Origin: Stenotrophomonas maltophilia | GTDB lineage: Bacteria > Pseudomonadota > Gammaproteobacteria > Xanthomonadales > Xanthomonadaceae | Assembly (NCBI RefSeq): GCF_013464915.1 | Contig: NZ_RAVT01000061.1 | Location: forward strand, 11 to 33,450 | Direction: 5' to 3' | DNA length: 33,440 nucleotides | Shown here: piece after piece, positions 24,105 to 32,086 of the stretch | Layout of the letters: each line of letters starts with the position of its first letter | How positions within the stretch are numbered: position 1 is the stretch's first letter | Notes under the pieces: model-generated | What the model was told of the DNA's origin: nothing | What the model saw: only the letters and a program-made list of their open reading frames with translations | The model's database searches: none | Position numbers and translations under genes: made by a program

Positions 24105-25355
24105 GTGCGCGGCAGATGGATGGGCGTGGCCCTGCTGCTGCCCGCGCTGGGCGCGGCTGCCGCGCCACTGGACTGTACGGAAGGCCTTCTGCAGCGGTTG
24201 GGATGGCGCTTCGAAGTGCGTGCGATTGGTGCACCGCAGGTGCACGGTGGCCCGGTGTGCACGCGCGCGTCGCTGGCCGAGGCGCACGCGGCGGGCGATC
24301 TGCGCGTGCAATGGCCGGCGCAGATGCCCGCTGCAGCGCGCAAGGCGGCGCTGCAGCAGGTGCTGGACGATCCGGCTACGGTTTGCGCCTACGCCTTCGA
24401 ACTGGGTGCAGCCACGCAACGTGCCGCTACTGCGCTGCAGGGCAATCCAGGATTCCGTTTCTCTGGGTTGCAGCTCGGTTGGATCGGCTTCGGCCTGCAC
24501 GGCGCACAGGCGCAAGGCTGGCAGCGCACGCGAAGCTTCGGCCGCGGTTTCGTGCCCACTGCGCGCAACAGCCAGGCGCTGCAGGCGTTCTACAGCGGCA
24601 ATGTGCGCGCCGAATGCGGGGTCGGGCGCCAGGTCGCACAATTGGCCACCCAGCGTGAACTGTATGGCGACACGGCATTCGATGCTGAATTTGCCGCAGG
24701 TGAACTGTCGATCGGCACCTTCCTCGCGCTGCACGTTACCGACAGCATCCTGCTCGGCGCGCATGCGGGTGATTTCCTTGCCGATGGCAAGGCCGTGCGC
24801 ACGTCGGCGATGGGGCGCCAGGCTTTCGTCGGCGTGCCCGGTTTCATCGAGCACGTGTATGACAAGAGCACGCTGGATGATCTGAGCAACCAGGCCGAGA
24901 ACTTCGTCGTGGTTTCAGTGGGCGGGGACGCTGCGCAGGCCCTGGCGCTGCACGGCGGCCTGGCCTGGTATGACCAGCGCAATGCCGAGCTGTGGAAACT
25001 GGCGCAGGACATCCCGCGCGTTGGCCAGCGCTACTTCGAGCGCCTGCTGTTCGAACGCGACCCGGACCTGCGCGCGCGGCTGGAACCACGCTACCACGTC
25101 ACGCTGGCACGCATGGACCAGCTGCTGGACGATCCGTTCTACCAGCAGTTCGTGATCTATGTGCACCCGCGCGGTATACGTCCCATCGGCTACCACGTCG
25201 CCCGGCTGCTCGACCGCAACCCGCGAACGCCGTTTTCGATCGACCTGGCAGTGCACAATCTGCATACCACGCTCTACCGGCGTTGGCGCGAGGCGCAGCT
25301 GCGCCACTGCGCGGCTACCGGCAGGCCAGGCAGCCTGACCCTAGACCCCAACTGA
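24105..25355 (+). CDS. Exported protein of unknown function
   Basis: I do not recognise this 416-residue protein. It begins with a plausible signal peptide (MRGRWMG, hydrophobic run, then AAAAP) and has a Cys just after it. The middle contains a Cys, C171, in the segment RAECGVGRQ, followed by segments rich in Ala, Phe and His. Conserved-looking stretches such as VGVPGFIEHVYDKSTLDDLSNQAEN suggest a folded enzyme rather than a structural protein. A Cys-dependent hydrolase or transglutaminase-like fold is one guess only. The start is set at GTG 24105 because AGGG lies 6 nt upstream; TTG 24099 and ATG 24120 are alternatives. It follows the DUF2242-like lipoprotein by 2 nt and precedes gnd by 10 nt. 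Confidence 0.75.
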   Translation: MRGRWMGVALLLPALGAAAAPLDCTEGLLQRLGWRFEVRAIGAPQVHGGPVCTRASLAEAHAAGDLRVQWPAQMPAAARKAALQQVLDDPATVCAYAFELGAATQRAATALQGNPGFRFSGLQLGWIGFGLHGAQAQGWQRTRSFGRGFVPTARNSQALQAFYSGNVRAECGVGRQVAQLATQRELYGDTAFDAEFAAGELSIGTFLALHVTDSILLGAHAGDFLADGKAVRTSAMGRQAFVGVPGFIEHVYDKSTLDDLSNQAENFVVVSVGGDAAQALALHGGLAWYDQRNAELWKLAQDIPRVGQRYFERLLFERDPDLRARLEPRYHVTLARMDQLLDDPFYQQFVIYVHPRGIRPIGYHVARLLDRNPRTPFSIDLAVHNLHTTLYRRWREAQLRHCAATGRPGSLTLDPN

Positions 25356-25365
25356 AGGTGAAACA

Positions 25366-26271
25366 ATGGATATTGCAATGATCGGCCTCGGCCGCATGGG
25401 TGCCAACATGGCCCAGCGCCTGCATCGCGGCGGCCACCGCGTGGTCGGCTACGACCCGGGCGAAGGTGCCCGCCAGCGCGCCGCCGAGGCCGGCCTGGAG
25501 GTGGTTGATTCGCTGGCCGCCGCGGTTGCTGCGCTGCCGGTGCCGCGCGTGGTGTGGCTGATGGTGCCGGCCGGCGAAACCGTCGACCAGACCCTGGGCC
25601 AACTGACCCCGCACCTGGCCGAAGGTGACATCGTCATCGATGGCGGCAACTCCAACTACCAGGACTCGATCCGCCGTGCGAAGGCGCTGGCCGAGGATGA
25701 CCTGGGCTACGTCGACTGCGGCACCAGCGGTGGCGTGTGGGGCCTGCAGGAAGGCTACAGCCTGATGGTCGGTGGCGAAGCGTCGGTGGTGGAGCAGATC
25801 GCACCGCTGCTGCGCACGCTGGCTCCGGCCGAAGATCGCGGCTGGGCACGTGTCGGTCCGTCTGGCGCCGGCCACTTCACCAAGATGGTCCACAACGGCA
25901 TCGAATACGGAATGATGCAGGCCTACGCCGAAGGCTTCGCGCTGATGGAGCGCAAGCAGGAGATGGAGCTGGACCTGGCCCAGGTGGCCGAAGTGTGGCG
26001 CCACGGCAGCGTGGTGCGTTCGTGGCTGCTGGACCTGAGCACCGAAGCACTCAAGCGAAATCCTTCGCTGGATGGCATCGCACCGTATGTCGAGGATTCC
26101 GGCGAAGGTCGCTGGACCGTGGCCGAAGCGATCGCGCTCGATGTGCCGGCACCGGTGATCACCTTGTCGCTGCTGGAGCGCCTGCGCTCGCGTGAATCCA
26201 ATTCGTTCACCGATCGCCTGCTGTCGGCGATGCGCAACGAATTCGGCGGCCACGCCATCAAGAAGTCGTAG
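25366..26271 (+). CDS. gnd: 6-phosphogluconate dehydrogenase, decarboxylating, short form
   Basis: The enzyme oxidises 6-phosphogluconate to ribulose 5-phosphate and CO2 in the pentose phosphate pathway. The 301-residue length marks the short bacterial form (the E. coli type is about 468), which lacks the second C-terminal helical half; some short forms prefer NAD+. The Rossmann motif IGLGRMGANM is at the N-terminus, GGNSNYQDS lies near residue 94, the GTSGGVWG substrate loop near residue 120, and the catalytic Lys in GHFTKMVHNGIEYG near residue 170. A GAAGGTGAAACA ribosome site precedes the ATG. Neither zwf nor edd is in the window. Confidence 0.94.
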   Translation: MDIAMIGLGRMGANMAQRLHRGGHRVVGYDPGEGARQRAAEAGLEVVDSLAAAVAALPVPRVVWLMVPAGETVDQTLGQLTPHLAEGDIVIDGGNSNYQDSIRRAKALAEDDLGYVDCGTSGGVWGLQEGYSLMVGGEASVVEQIAPLLRTLAPAEDRGWARVGPSGAGHFTKMVHNGIEYGMMQAYAEGFALMERKQEMELDLAQVAEVWRHGSVVRSWLLDLSTEALKRNPSLDGIAPYVEDSGEGRWTVAEAIALDVPAPVITLSLLERLRSRESNSFTDRLLSAMRNEFGGHAIKKS

Positions 26272-26287
26272 GCACTGTGGTGGGGTA

Positions 26288-26361
26288 AGAGCCCTTCGTT
26301 GCCGAGGGGATCCGACCCCAGGCAGATCGGGGTCGGATCCCTTTCCGCAGGAAAGGGCTCT
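26288..26361. repeat. Composite hairpin after gnd
   Basis: An inner perfect 13-bp stem (GGGATCCGACCCC at 26307-26319 with 26329-26341) is enclosed by an outer AGAGCCCTT/AAGGGCTCT pair (26288-26296 and about 26353-26361). There is no T tract. It may end the gnd transcript or be a repeat family different from SMAG. Confidence 0.7.
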
Positions 26362-26375
26362 GACCCCATGCAGCC

Positions 26376-26449
26376 AGTCGAGCATGACTCGACTCTACAA
26401 AAGCCTTCTCCGATCGTTGCCACGTCATCCACGCATGGCGTGGATCTAC
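26376..26449. repeat. Two solitary SMAG-type half-elements
   Basis: Both end in CTAC on the plus strand (26395-26398 and 26446-26449) and carry their own palindromes (GTCGAGCATGACTCGAC; ATCCACGCATGGCGTGGAT). They are in the same orientation, unlike the inverted pairs elsewhere, and sit just downstream of the minus-strand oxidoreductase stop. Confidence 0.75.
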
Positions 26450-26452
26450 TGG

Positions 26453-27496
26453 TCAGTCCAACGCGATTCGCCGCCCTTCGCGCGCGCTGTCCATGCCGGC
26501 CTGCAGCAACCGCATCAGCTGCAGCGCCTGCACCGGGCTGACCGTCGGCTCGCCTTCGCCGTGCATCGCGGTGGCGAACTGCGCATACAACCGCCGGTAG
26601 TCGCCGGGCAGATTGTCGACCGTCCTGCGCTGCACGTTGTCTTTGGCGTCGCAGCGCACCAGCTCGCCATGCCGCGGGTCGATGCCCCAGCCCGGCGCAC
26701 CGGGTGCCACTCCGCGTCGCAGCTGGGCTTCCTGCACATCCAGGCCATGTTTGATCCAGCTGGCTTTGCTGCCATGCACGCTGAAGTGCGGCGTCTGTGC
26801 TGCCACCAGAGAACCGGAATGCACGATCGCGCGATGCCGCGCGTAGTGCAGTACCGCGTGGAAGTAATCGATGCCGCTGCCGCCTTCGCGCTGCACGGCC
26901 AGATCAGCATCGATCGCTTCGGGCCAACCGAACAGCATCAGCATCTGGTCCAGCAGGTGCGGGCCCAGGTCGTACCACAGGCCACTGCCGGGACCGTCCT
27001 GTTCGCGCCAGCGCTCGCGCACCTGCGGGCGATAGCGATCGAAGTGCGCATGGCACTCGGCAATGTCGCCCAGCGTCCCGTCCGCAAGCAGCGCCTGCAG
27101 CGTGAGGAAGTCGGCATCGAAGCGCCGGTTCTGGAACACGGTGGCGATGCGTCGGGCATCGCGCGCCGCAGCCAATACCGTTTCCGCTTCGGCCACGTCC
27201 AGCGCGAACGGCTTGTCGACCAGCACATGCTTGCCCGCCGCCAGTGCCGCGATTGCCAGCGGCGCATGCTGTTCATTCGGCGTGGCGATCACTACGGCAT
27301 CCACGGCCGGATCGTCGAACACCTCCTGCGGCGTGGCACGCACGTGCACGTCGCTGAACGCGCGCAGCAACGTGTCGCGCTGCGAACTGACGATGCTGTG
27401 CAGCGCCAGGCCGGCTGTGTGCTGGATCAGCGGTGCGTGGAAGACACGGCCGGCGAGGCCGTAGCCGATCAGGGCCAGTTGCAGGTCGGGGCGCAT
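26453..27496 (-). CDS. Gfo/Idh/MocA-family oxidoreductase, YdgJ-like
   Basis: A 347-residue NAD(P)-dependent oxidoreductase with an N-terminal Rossmann domain (ALIGYGLAGRVFHAPLI) and the C-terminal alpha/beta domain of the family. The EKP-type motif appears here as VDKPFALD near residue 97, with the catalytic Lys. Long stretches such as HFDRYRPQVRERWREQ and GSGLWYDLGPHLLDQ closely resemble E. coli YdgJ, so it is probably its counterpart; the sugar or cyclitol substrate is unknown. The frame extends to 27544, but the ATG at 27496 has GGAG 7 nt upstream and gives the family N-terminus. It converges with gnd and is divergent from the BON gene. Confidence 0.9.
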   Translation of the reverse strand: MRPDLQLALIGYGLAGRVFHAPLIQHTAGLALHSIVSSQRDTLLRAFSDVHVRATPQEVFDDPAVDAVVIATPNEQHAPLAIAALAAGKHVLVDKPFALDVAEAETVLAAARDARRIATVFQNRRFDADFLTLQALLADGTLGDIAECHAHFDRYRPQVRERWREQDGPGSGLWYDLGPHLLDQMLMLFGWPEAIDADLAVQREGGSGIDYFHAVLHYARHRAIVHSGSLVAAQTPHFSVHGSKASWIKHGLDVQEAQLRRGVAPGAPGWGIDPRHGELVRCDAKDNVQRRTVDNLPGDYRRLYAQFATAMHGEGEPTVSPVQALQLMRLLQAGMDSAREGRRIALD

Positions 27497-27555
27497 GACA
27501 GAGCTCCGGCAGGGGGAAGGGCAGGGTAAACGACGCGGGGTCACGGGCCAAAGCT

Positions 27556-27582
27556 GAACGGTTTTCGTTGCAGATGCTCCGA
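27556..27582 (+). promoter_or_regulatory. Weak sigmaE-like promoter for the BON gene
   Basis: GAACGG (27556-27561) and TCCGA (27578-27582) are 16 nt apart, a loose match to envelope-stress ECF promoters. Periplasmic BON proteins are often stress-induced. This is only suggestive. Confidence 0.2.
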
Positions 27583-27666
27583 TTCACAACGGCATGACCG
27601 CAACGCCACGCCTGCTCTACGTCGGTCTGTCCAGACTGGCAGCACATTCCGAAGGAGTACGACACG

Positions 27667-28050
27667 ATGAGCAATACGACCCGCACGCTGATTGCCTCCG
27701 CCCTGACGCTGGGCCTGGCGCTGTCCTCCTCGGCCGCATTCGCCAAGGATCCGGCCGCAAAGAGCCCGCCGACCAGCGCGCATCCGGCGACCCATGCTGA
27801 TCGCCACGATTCCAACGAGCCGGTGACCGATACCTGGATCACCACCAAGGTGAAGGCCGACCTGCTCGCCAGCAGCAACGTTCCGGGCACCGAGATCAAG
27901 GTGGAAACCGTGAACGGCGTGGTCAGCCTGAGCGGTGCCGTGGCCACCCAGGCCGAGAAGGACAAGGCGGTCACCACCGCCAAGGGCATCAAGGGCGTGA
28001 CCCGCGTCGATGCCGCCGCATTGAAGGTCAGTGCTGCCGCCAAGCGCTGA
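27667..28050 (+). CDS. BON-domain periplasmic protein (OsmY-like)
   Basis: A 127-residue exported protein with a cleavable signal peptide (cleavage after AFA near residue 26), a His/Ala/Pro-rich spacer, and one BON domain at about residues 52-122 (DTWITTKVKADLLAS, then VVSLSGAVATQAEKDKA). BON domains bind phospholipid and are linked to envelope protection under osmotic or other stress; OsmY has two such domains and this protein one. A strong ribosome site, AAGGAG, lies upstream of the ATG. An 11-bp GC hairpin (28056-28082) follows the stop without a T tract. Confidence 0.88.
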   Translation: MSNTTRTLIASALTLGLALSSSAAFAKDPAAKSPPTSAHPATHADRHDSNEPVTDTWITTKVKADLLASSNVPGTEIKVETVNGVVSLSGAVATQAEKDKAVTTAKGIKGVTRVDAAALKVSAAAKR

Positions 28051-28055
28051 CCCCG

Positions 28056-28082
28056 GCGGGCGCCCCGATGCGGGGCGCCCGC
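28056..28082 (+). terminator. Hairpin after the BON gene, possible terminator
   Basis: GCGGGCGCCCC (28056-28066) pairs perfectly with GGGGCGCCCGC (28072-28082) around a 5-nt loop. The absence of a T tract makes intrinsic termination uncertain. Confidence 0.45.
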
Positions 28083-28088
28083 TGATCT

Positions 28089-28150
28089 GTAGAGCCGGGG
28101 CCCATGCTCGGCTGGAACTCCAAGACAGCCGAGCGTCGGCTCGGCTCTAC
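28089..28150. repeat. SMAG-type GTAG palindromic repeat pair
   Basis: Inverted half-elements run from GTAG (28089) to CTAC (28150). The two halves differ slightly (GGGGCCCATGC versus GCGTCGGC), so one has drifted. Confidence 0.85.
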
Positions 28151-28214
28151 AGATGTGATTGCCAACCCGTTCAGCCAACCGGGCCGGAAAGCCCAGTGTT
28201 GTGACCGCCTGCGC

Positions 28215-28220
28215 TATATT
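28215..28220 (+). promoter_or_regulatory. Possible -10 element of the sensor kinase operon
   Basis: TATATT matches five of six -10 positions, 64 nt before the kinase ATG. No convincing -35 is at the right spacing. A GTCGGG/CCCGAC hairpin (28236-28252) lies in the predicted leader. Confidence 0.35.
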
Positions 28221-28283
28221 GCCGGTTCCGCCGCCGTCGGGTTCGTCCCGACCACCGATGCGCGGCTCGGCTGACGAGGAACC

Positions 28284-30101
28284 ATGGCGCTGGTTTTCAG
28301 TGACGACATCTGGGACCGCTGGCGGTTGCCGGCCCTGGCGCTGGCGGCCGCCGCGATCATCGTGGTGCCGTGGTTGACCCTGCGCAAACTGCAGCAGGAC
28401 AACGAGCAGGCGATGGCCTGGGTGAACCATACCCAGGCTGTCGGCGTGGCCCTGCAGCAGCTGCAGGCCGATGTGCGTGATGTCGAGTCGGCGGCGCTGA
28501 CCCTGTCAAAGGGCGTGGACGCACCGGGCCTGCGCGAGCGCATGGCCAAGGCCAACGACATTCCCGGGCGCCTGGCCGAGCTGGGCCGGATGACCCGCGA
28601 CAATCCCGACCAGCTGATCCGGATCGGGCGCATCGAATCGATGCTGGAAGGGCGCATGGCACTTGCCCGTGAGCTCGCGAAATCCGAGCCCAACAGCGAT
28701 CAGCGCGAGCTGGTCCAGGACCTCAGCACGCGCTACCCGATTCGTGGACTGGTTGAAGAACTGCAGGCCAGCGAGCAGAAACTGCTGACATTGCGTGCCG
28801 AGCAGGCTGCGCGCCAGCGCAAGCAGACCGAGCTGGTGTCGTGGAGTTCGCTGGTGGTGCAGCTGGCGCTGCTTGGCCTGGTGCTGTGGCTGCTGCAGCG
28901 ACAGATCGGCCGCCGCCTGCATGCCGAACGACAATCGCTGCGTTCGGCCGCACGTGCGGCCTCGGTGCTGCAGACCGTGCGCGAGCCCATCGTGCTGCTC
29001 GACGGCGACCTGCGCGTGCAGCTGCACAATCCGGCCTTCGCCGAGCTGTACGGGCTGCAGGACGAACGTGCCGATGGCCTGCTGCTGGAAACGGTCGGCG
29101 ACGGCGCCTGGAACGACGCCGTAGTGCGCCAGCGCCTGTCCGACGTGCTGCTGCGCGGCCGCGAGCTGTGGGATTTCGAGCACGAACAGCGCACCGCCGA
29201 TGGCATGGCGCGTTACATGCTGCTCAATGCGCGGCGCATGCCGTTGCCGGATACCGATGACGAAGTCGTGCTTCTGACCATCAGCGATGTGACGGTGCAG
29301 CGTGCCGTGCAGATGCGCGTGGAAGAGCTGAACCGCCAGTTGGAGGGCAAGGTTGCCCAGGTATCCGAAGTCAACCGCGAGCTGGAAGCCTTCAGCTACT
29401 CGGTTTCGCACGACCTGCGCGCACCGTTGCGCCACGTTGCTGGTTTCTCCGACAAGCTGTCGCGTCACCTCGGTGATGGCGCCGACGACAAGAGCCGTCA
29501 TTACCTGGAGGTGATCTCCAGTTCAGCGCGGCGCATGGCGGCATTGATCGACGACCTGCTGGTCTACTCGCGGCTGGGCCGGGTGGCGATGCGCCAGCAG
29601 GCGGTGGACATGCAGTCACTGGTGGCCGATACCCGCGCCATGCTCGATTCCAACCTGCAGGCCGAGGCCGAGAACAGCGGCCATGTGCACCAGGTGGAGT
29701 GGAACATCGCCCCGCTGCCGATCGTGGTGGGCGACGAGAACATGATCCGCCAGGTCTGGCTGAACCTGCTCGGCAATGCAGTGAAGTATTCGGGCAACCG
29801 CGAGCCGGCGAAGATCCGCGTGGACTACCAGCCACAGCCCGATGGCGGTCATCAGTTCACGGTCAGTGACAATGGTGCAGGCTTCGACATGGCGTACGCC
29901 GGGAAACTGTTCGGCGTGTTCCAGCGCCTGCACAAGGCCAGTGACTACCCGGGTACCGGCATCGGCCTGGCCAGCGTGCGTCGCGTGCTGACCCGCCATG
30001 GCGGCCGTATCTGGGCCGAGGCCGAACCGGACGTCGGCGCCACCTTCCACTTCTACCTGCCTCCCGCGATCGACGCGGACAAACAAGGGCCTTCTGCATG
30101 A
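28284..30101 (+). CDS. Membrane sensor histidine kinase with PAS domain
   Basis: A 605-residue kinase. Membrane helix 1 spans about residues 13-32 and helix 2 about 187-207; the ~150 residues between form a helical periplasmic sensor resembling CHASE3. A PAS domain follows (about 230-345), then HisKA with the phosphoacceptor H376 in SYSVSHDLRAPLRH, and an HATPase domain with N, G1 (DNGAGFD) and G2 (GTGIGLASV) boxes. The HisKA sequence is of the type found with bacteriophytochromes, but no chromophore-binding GAF/PHY region is present, so light sensing is not supported. The ATG follows GAGGAA. Its stop overlaps the next response regulator by ATGA, which makes that its probable partner. Confidence 0.92.
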   Translation: MALVFSDDIWDRWRLPALALAAAAIIVVPWLTLRKLQQDNEQAMAWVNHTQAVGVALQQLQADVRDVESAALTLSKGVDAPGLRERMAKANDIPGRLAELGRMTRDNPDQLIRIGRIESMLEGRMALARELAKSEPNSDQRELVQDLSTRYPIRGLVEELQASEQKLLTLRAEQAARQRKQTELVSWSSLVVQLALLGLVLWLLQRQIGRRLHAERQSLRSAARAASVLQTVREPIVLLDGDLRVQLHNPAFAELYGLQDERADGLLLETVGDGAWNDAVVRQRLSDVLLRGRELWDFEHEQRTADGMARYMLLNARRMPLPDTDDEVVLLTISDVTVQRAVQMRVEELNRQLEGKVAQVSEVNRELEAFSYSVSHDLRAPLRHVAGFSDKLSRHLGDGADDKSRHYLEVISSSARRMAALIDDLLVYSRLGRVAMRQQAVDMQSLVADTRAMLDSNLQAEAENSGHVHQVEWNIAPLPIVVGDENMIRQVWLNLLGNAVKYSGNREPAKIRVDYQPQPDGGHQFTVSDNGAGFDMAYAGKLFGVFQRLHKASDYPGTGIGLASVRRVLTRHGGRIWAEAEPDVGATFHFYLPPAIDADKQGPSA

Positions 30102-30538
30102 CCACTCTGCGCACCATTCTTCTCGCCGAAGACAGCCCGGCTGATGCCGAAATGGCGATCGACGCCCTGGAAGAGGCGCGTCTGGCCAACCCCATCGTGC
30201 ACGTCGAGGATGGCGTGGAAGTGATGGACTACCTGCTGCGCCGCGGCGCCTTCGCCAACCGCGAGGAAGGCCTGCCGGCGGTGCTGCTGCTGGATATCAA
30301 GATGCCGCGCATGGATGGCCTGGAAGTGCTGCGGCAGATCCGCGAACACGAAGAACTCAAGCGCCTGCCGGTGGTGATCCTGTCGTCCTCCCGCGAGGAA
30401 AGCGATCTGGCCCGTAGCTGGGACATGGGCGTGAACGCATACGTGGTCAAGCCGGTGGACGTGGACCAGTTCTTTGGTGCGGTGCAGACCCTGGGCAAGT
30501 TCTGGGCGTTGATCAACCAGGCACCGGAACTCGAGTGA
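30098..30538 (+). CDS. Single-domain response regulator, Rcp1-like
   Basis: A 146-residue receiver with no output domain. The acidic pair is in AEDSPAD, the phosphoacceptor is D66 in LLLDIKMPRMDG, and the conserved Lys is in VVKPVD near residue 118. The long insertion around EEARLANPIVHVEDGVEVMDYLLRRG is typical of the Rcp1/CheY-like regulators paired with phytochrome-type kinases. Without output it would signal by protein contact or pass phosphate onward, most simply to the following hybrid protein. ATGA overlap with the kinase gene; 4 nt to the next gene. Confidence 0.93.
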   Translation: MTTLRTILLAEDSPADAEMAIDALEEARLANPIVHVEDGVEVMDYLLRRGAFANREEGLPAVLLLDIKMPRMDGLEVLRQIREHEELKRLPVVILSSSREESDLARSWDMGVNAYVVKPVDVDQFFGAVQTLGKFWALINQAPELE

Positions 30539-30542
30539 GCCC

Positions 30543-32054
30543 ATGCCCTTGACCGGTCCCGCCCTGGGGGCGCTGCGCATCCTGCTGGTGGAGGACTCAC
30601 CGGAAGATGCCGAGCTGATGTCCGAACAGATGCTCGATGCGGGCCTGGAGGCCCGCTTCGAGCGTGTCGAGAGCGAGGCTGAACTGCGCCAGGCGCTGGC
30701 CAGGTTCCAGCCGGACATCGTGCTGTCCGACCTGAGCATGCCGGGGTTCTCCGGTGACGACGCGCTGCGCATCGTGCGCGAGACCTCGCCGGAAGTGCCC
30801 TTCATCTTCGTCTCCGGCACCATGGGTGAGGAGAACGCGGTGGCGGCGCTGCAGAAGGGCGCCAACGATTACATCATCAAGCACCTGCCGGCGCGCCTGC
30901 CGTCGGCGGTAGCACGTGCGATCCGCGATGCACGCAGCGCGATCGAGCGTGCACGGGTGGAAACCGAATTGATGCGCGCGCAGCGTCTGGAAAGCCTGTC
31001 GCTGCTCGCTGCCGGCCTCAGCCACGACCTGCGCAACATCCTGCAGCCGCTGCTGATCATGCCGGATCTGCTGAAGGCGCGCACCGACGATCCGCAGCTG
31101 CATCATCTGGCCGATGTCATCGCCGAATGCGGCCGCCGTGGCCATGAGATGGCCGAATCGATGCTGTCGTTCGTGCGCGGTTCGCGCAAGCCGAGCGAGC
31201 GCATCGAGATCGATGGCCTGTTCGATGCGGTGGCGCTGCTGTTGCGCAGCAACGTGCCCGACGCCGTGCGCCTGGAACTGCAGGTGCAGGACGAAGGCCT
31301 GGTGGTCGATGCCAACTACACCGAACTCCAGCAGGTGATGCTGAACCTGGCGCTCAATGCGATCCAGGCGATGCCCAATGGCGGCCGCCTGAGCCTCACC
31401 GCCAGCCATGCCGGCCAGCGCGATGGCGTGGACTGGATGCATATCCGCGTGGCCGACGAAGGCATCGGCATGGATGCGGACACGCTGTCGCACCTGTTCA
31501 ATCCGTTCTTCACCACCAAGGCCGACGGCACCGGGCTGGGGCTGATTTCCTGCAAGCGCATCGTCGAGGGCGCCGGCGGCAGCATTCATGTCAGCAGCCA
31601 GCCGGGGCAGGGTACCTGCTTCGAACTGCGCCTGCCGATGCACGAAGCCGTCGACGGCAGCGAGCCCATCGAGCAGCTGGTGGCACTGGGCAGTGGCCAG
31701 TCGATCCTGGTGGTCGATGGCGAGGCCACGCGTCTTTCGCTGCTGGGCAATGCGCTGTCCAGCCAGGGTTACCAGCTGCAGCTGGCGTCCGACGGCCCGG
31801 CCGCGCTGCGCTGGATGCAGCAGGAGGCGATGCCTGCGCTGGTGATCGCCGATGCCGGCTCCAAGCTGCTGCCGGCCAGCCAGCTGCTGGGCGAGATGGC
31901 CACGCTGGGCTATCGCGGCCCGGCACTGGTACTGGAGGACCCGGCAGTGCCGGTCGCGGCCGATGCATTCCCGGACGGCGTGGAGGTGCATGTGCTGCAC
32001 AAGCCGCTGCAGATGCAGCAGGTGTTCCGCGCGGTGGCCGAAGCGCTGGGCTGA
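30543..32054 (+). CDS. Hybrid receiver-histidine kinase with degenerate C-terminal receiver
   Basis: A 503-residue soluble protein with no membrane segment. A receiver is at about residues 10-130 with acidic residues in VEDSPED and phosphoacceptor D63 in LSDLSMPGFSG. A HisKA domain has H161 in GLSHDLRNIL, and the HATPase domain has NLALNAIQAM, DEGIGMD and GTGLGL boxes, in the style of NtrB-type kinases. A second receiver-like domain (about 385-500) keeps an Asp in VIADAG and the KP near the end, but the acidic pocket reads VVDGE and the usual MP after the Asp is missing, so it is probably degenerate. As third gene of the operon it may integrate the signal from the upstream kinase. The output target is not in the window. 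Confidence 0.9.
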   Translation: MPLTGPALGALRILLVEDSPEDAELMSEQMLDAGLEARFERVESEAELRQALARFQPDIVLSDLSMPGFSGDDALRIVRETSPEVPFIFVSGTMGEENAVAALQKGANDYIIKHLPARLPSAVARAIRDARSAIERARVETELMRAQRLESLSLLAAGLSHDLRNILQPLLIMPDLLKARTDDPQLHHLADVIAECGRRGHEMAESMLSFVRGSRKPSERIEIDGLFDAVALLLRSNVPDAVRLELQVQDEGLVVDANYTELQQVMLNLALNAIQAMPNGGRLSLTASHAGQRDGVDWMHIRVADEGIGMDADTLSHLFNPFFTTKADGTGLGLISCKRIVEGAGGSIHVSSQPGQGTCFELRLPMHEAVDGSEPIEQLVALGSGQSILVVDGEATRLSLLGNALSSQGYQLQLASDGPAALRWMQQEAMPALVIADAGSKLLPASQLLGEMATLGYRGPALVLEDPAVPVAADAFPDGVEVHVLHKPLQMQQVFRAVAEALG

Positions 32055-32062
32055 CCGTGGCT

Positions 32063-32081
32063 CGCCGGGCCATGCCCGGCG
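32063..32081. repeat. Palindrome between converging genes
   Basis: CGCCGGGC (32063-32070) and GCCCGGCG (32074-32081) form a perfect 8-bp stem around CAT, the core of a REP half-element without a clear GTAG. It may block read-through between the hybrid kinase gene and the protease gene. Confidence 0.6.
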
Positions 32082-32086
32082 GCACG

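Noticed and set aside
28284-30101. Bacteriophytochrome light sensor
   Set aside because: The kinase domain and the Rcp1-like partner resemble that class, but there is no GAF/PHY chromophore region, and two membrane helices flank a periplasmic sensor instead.
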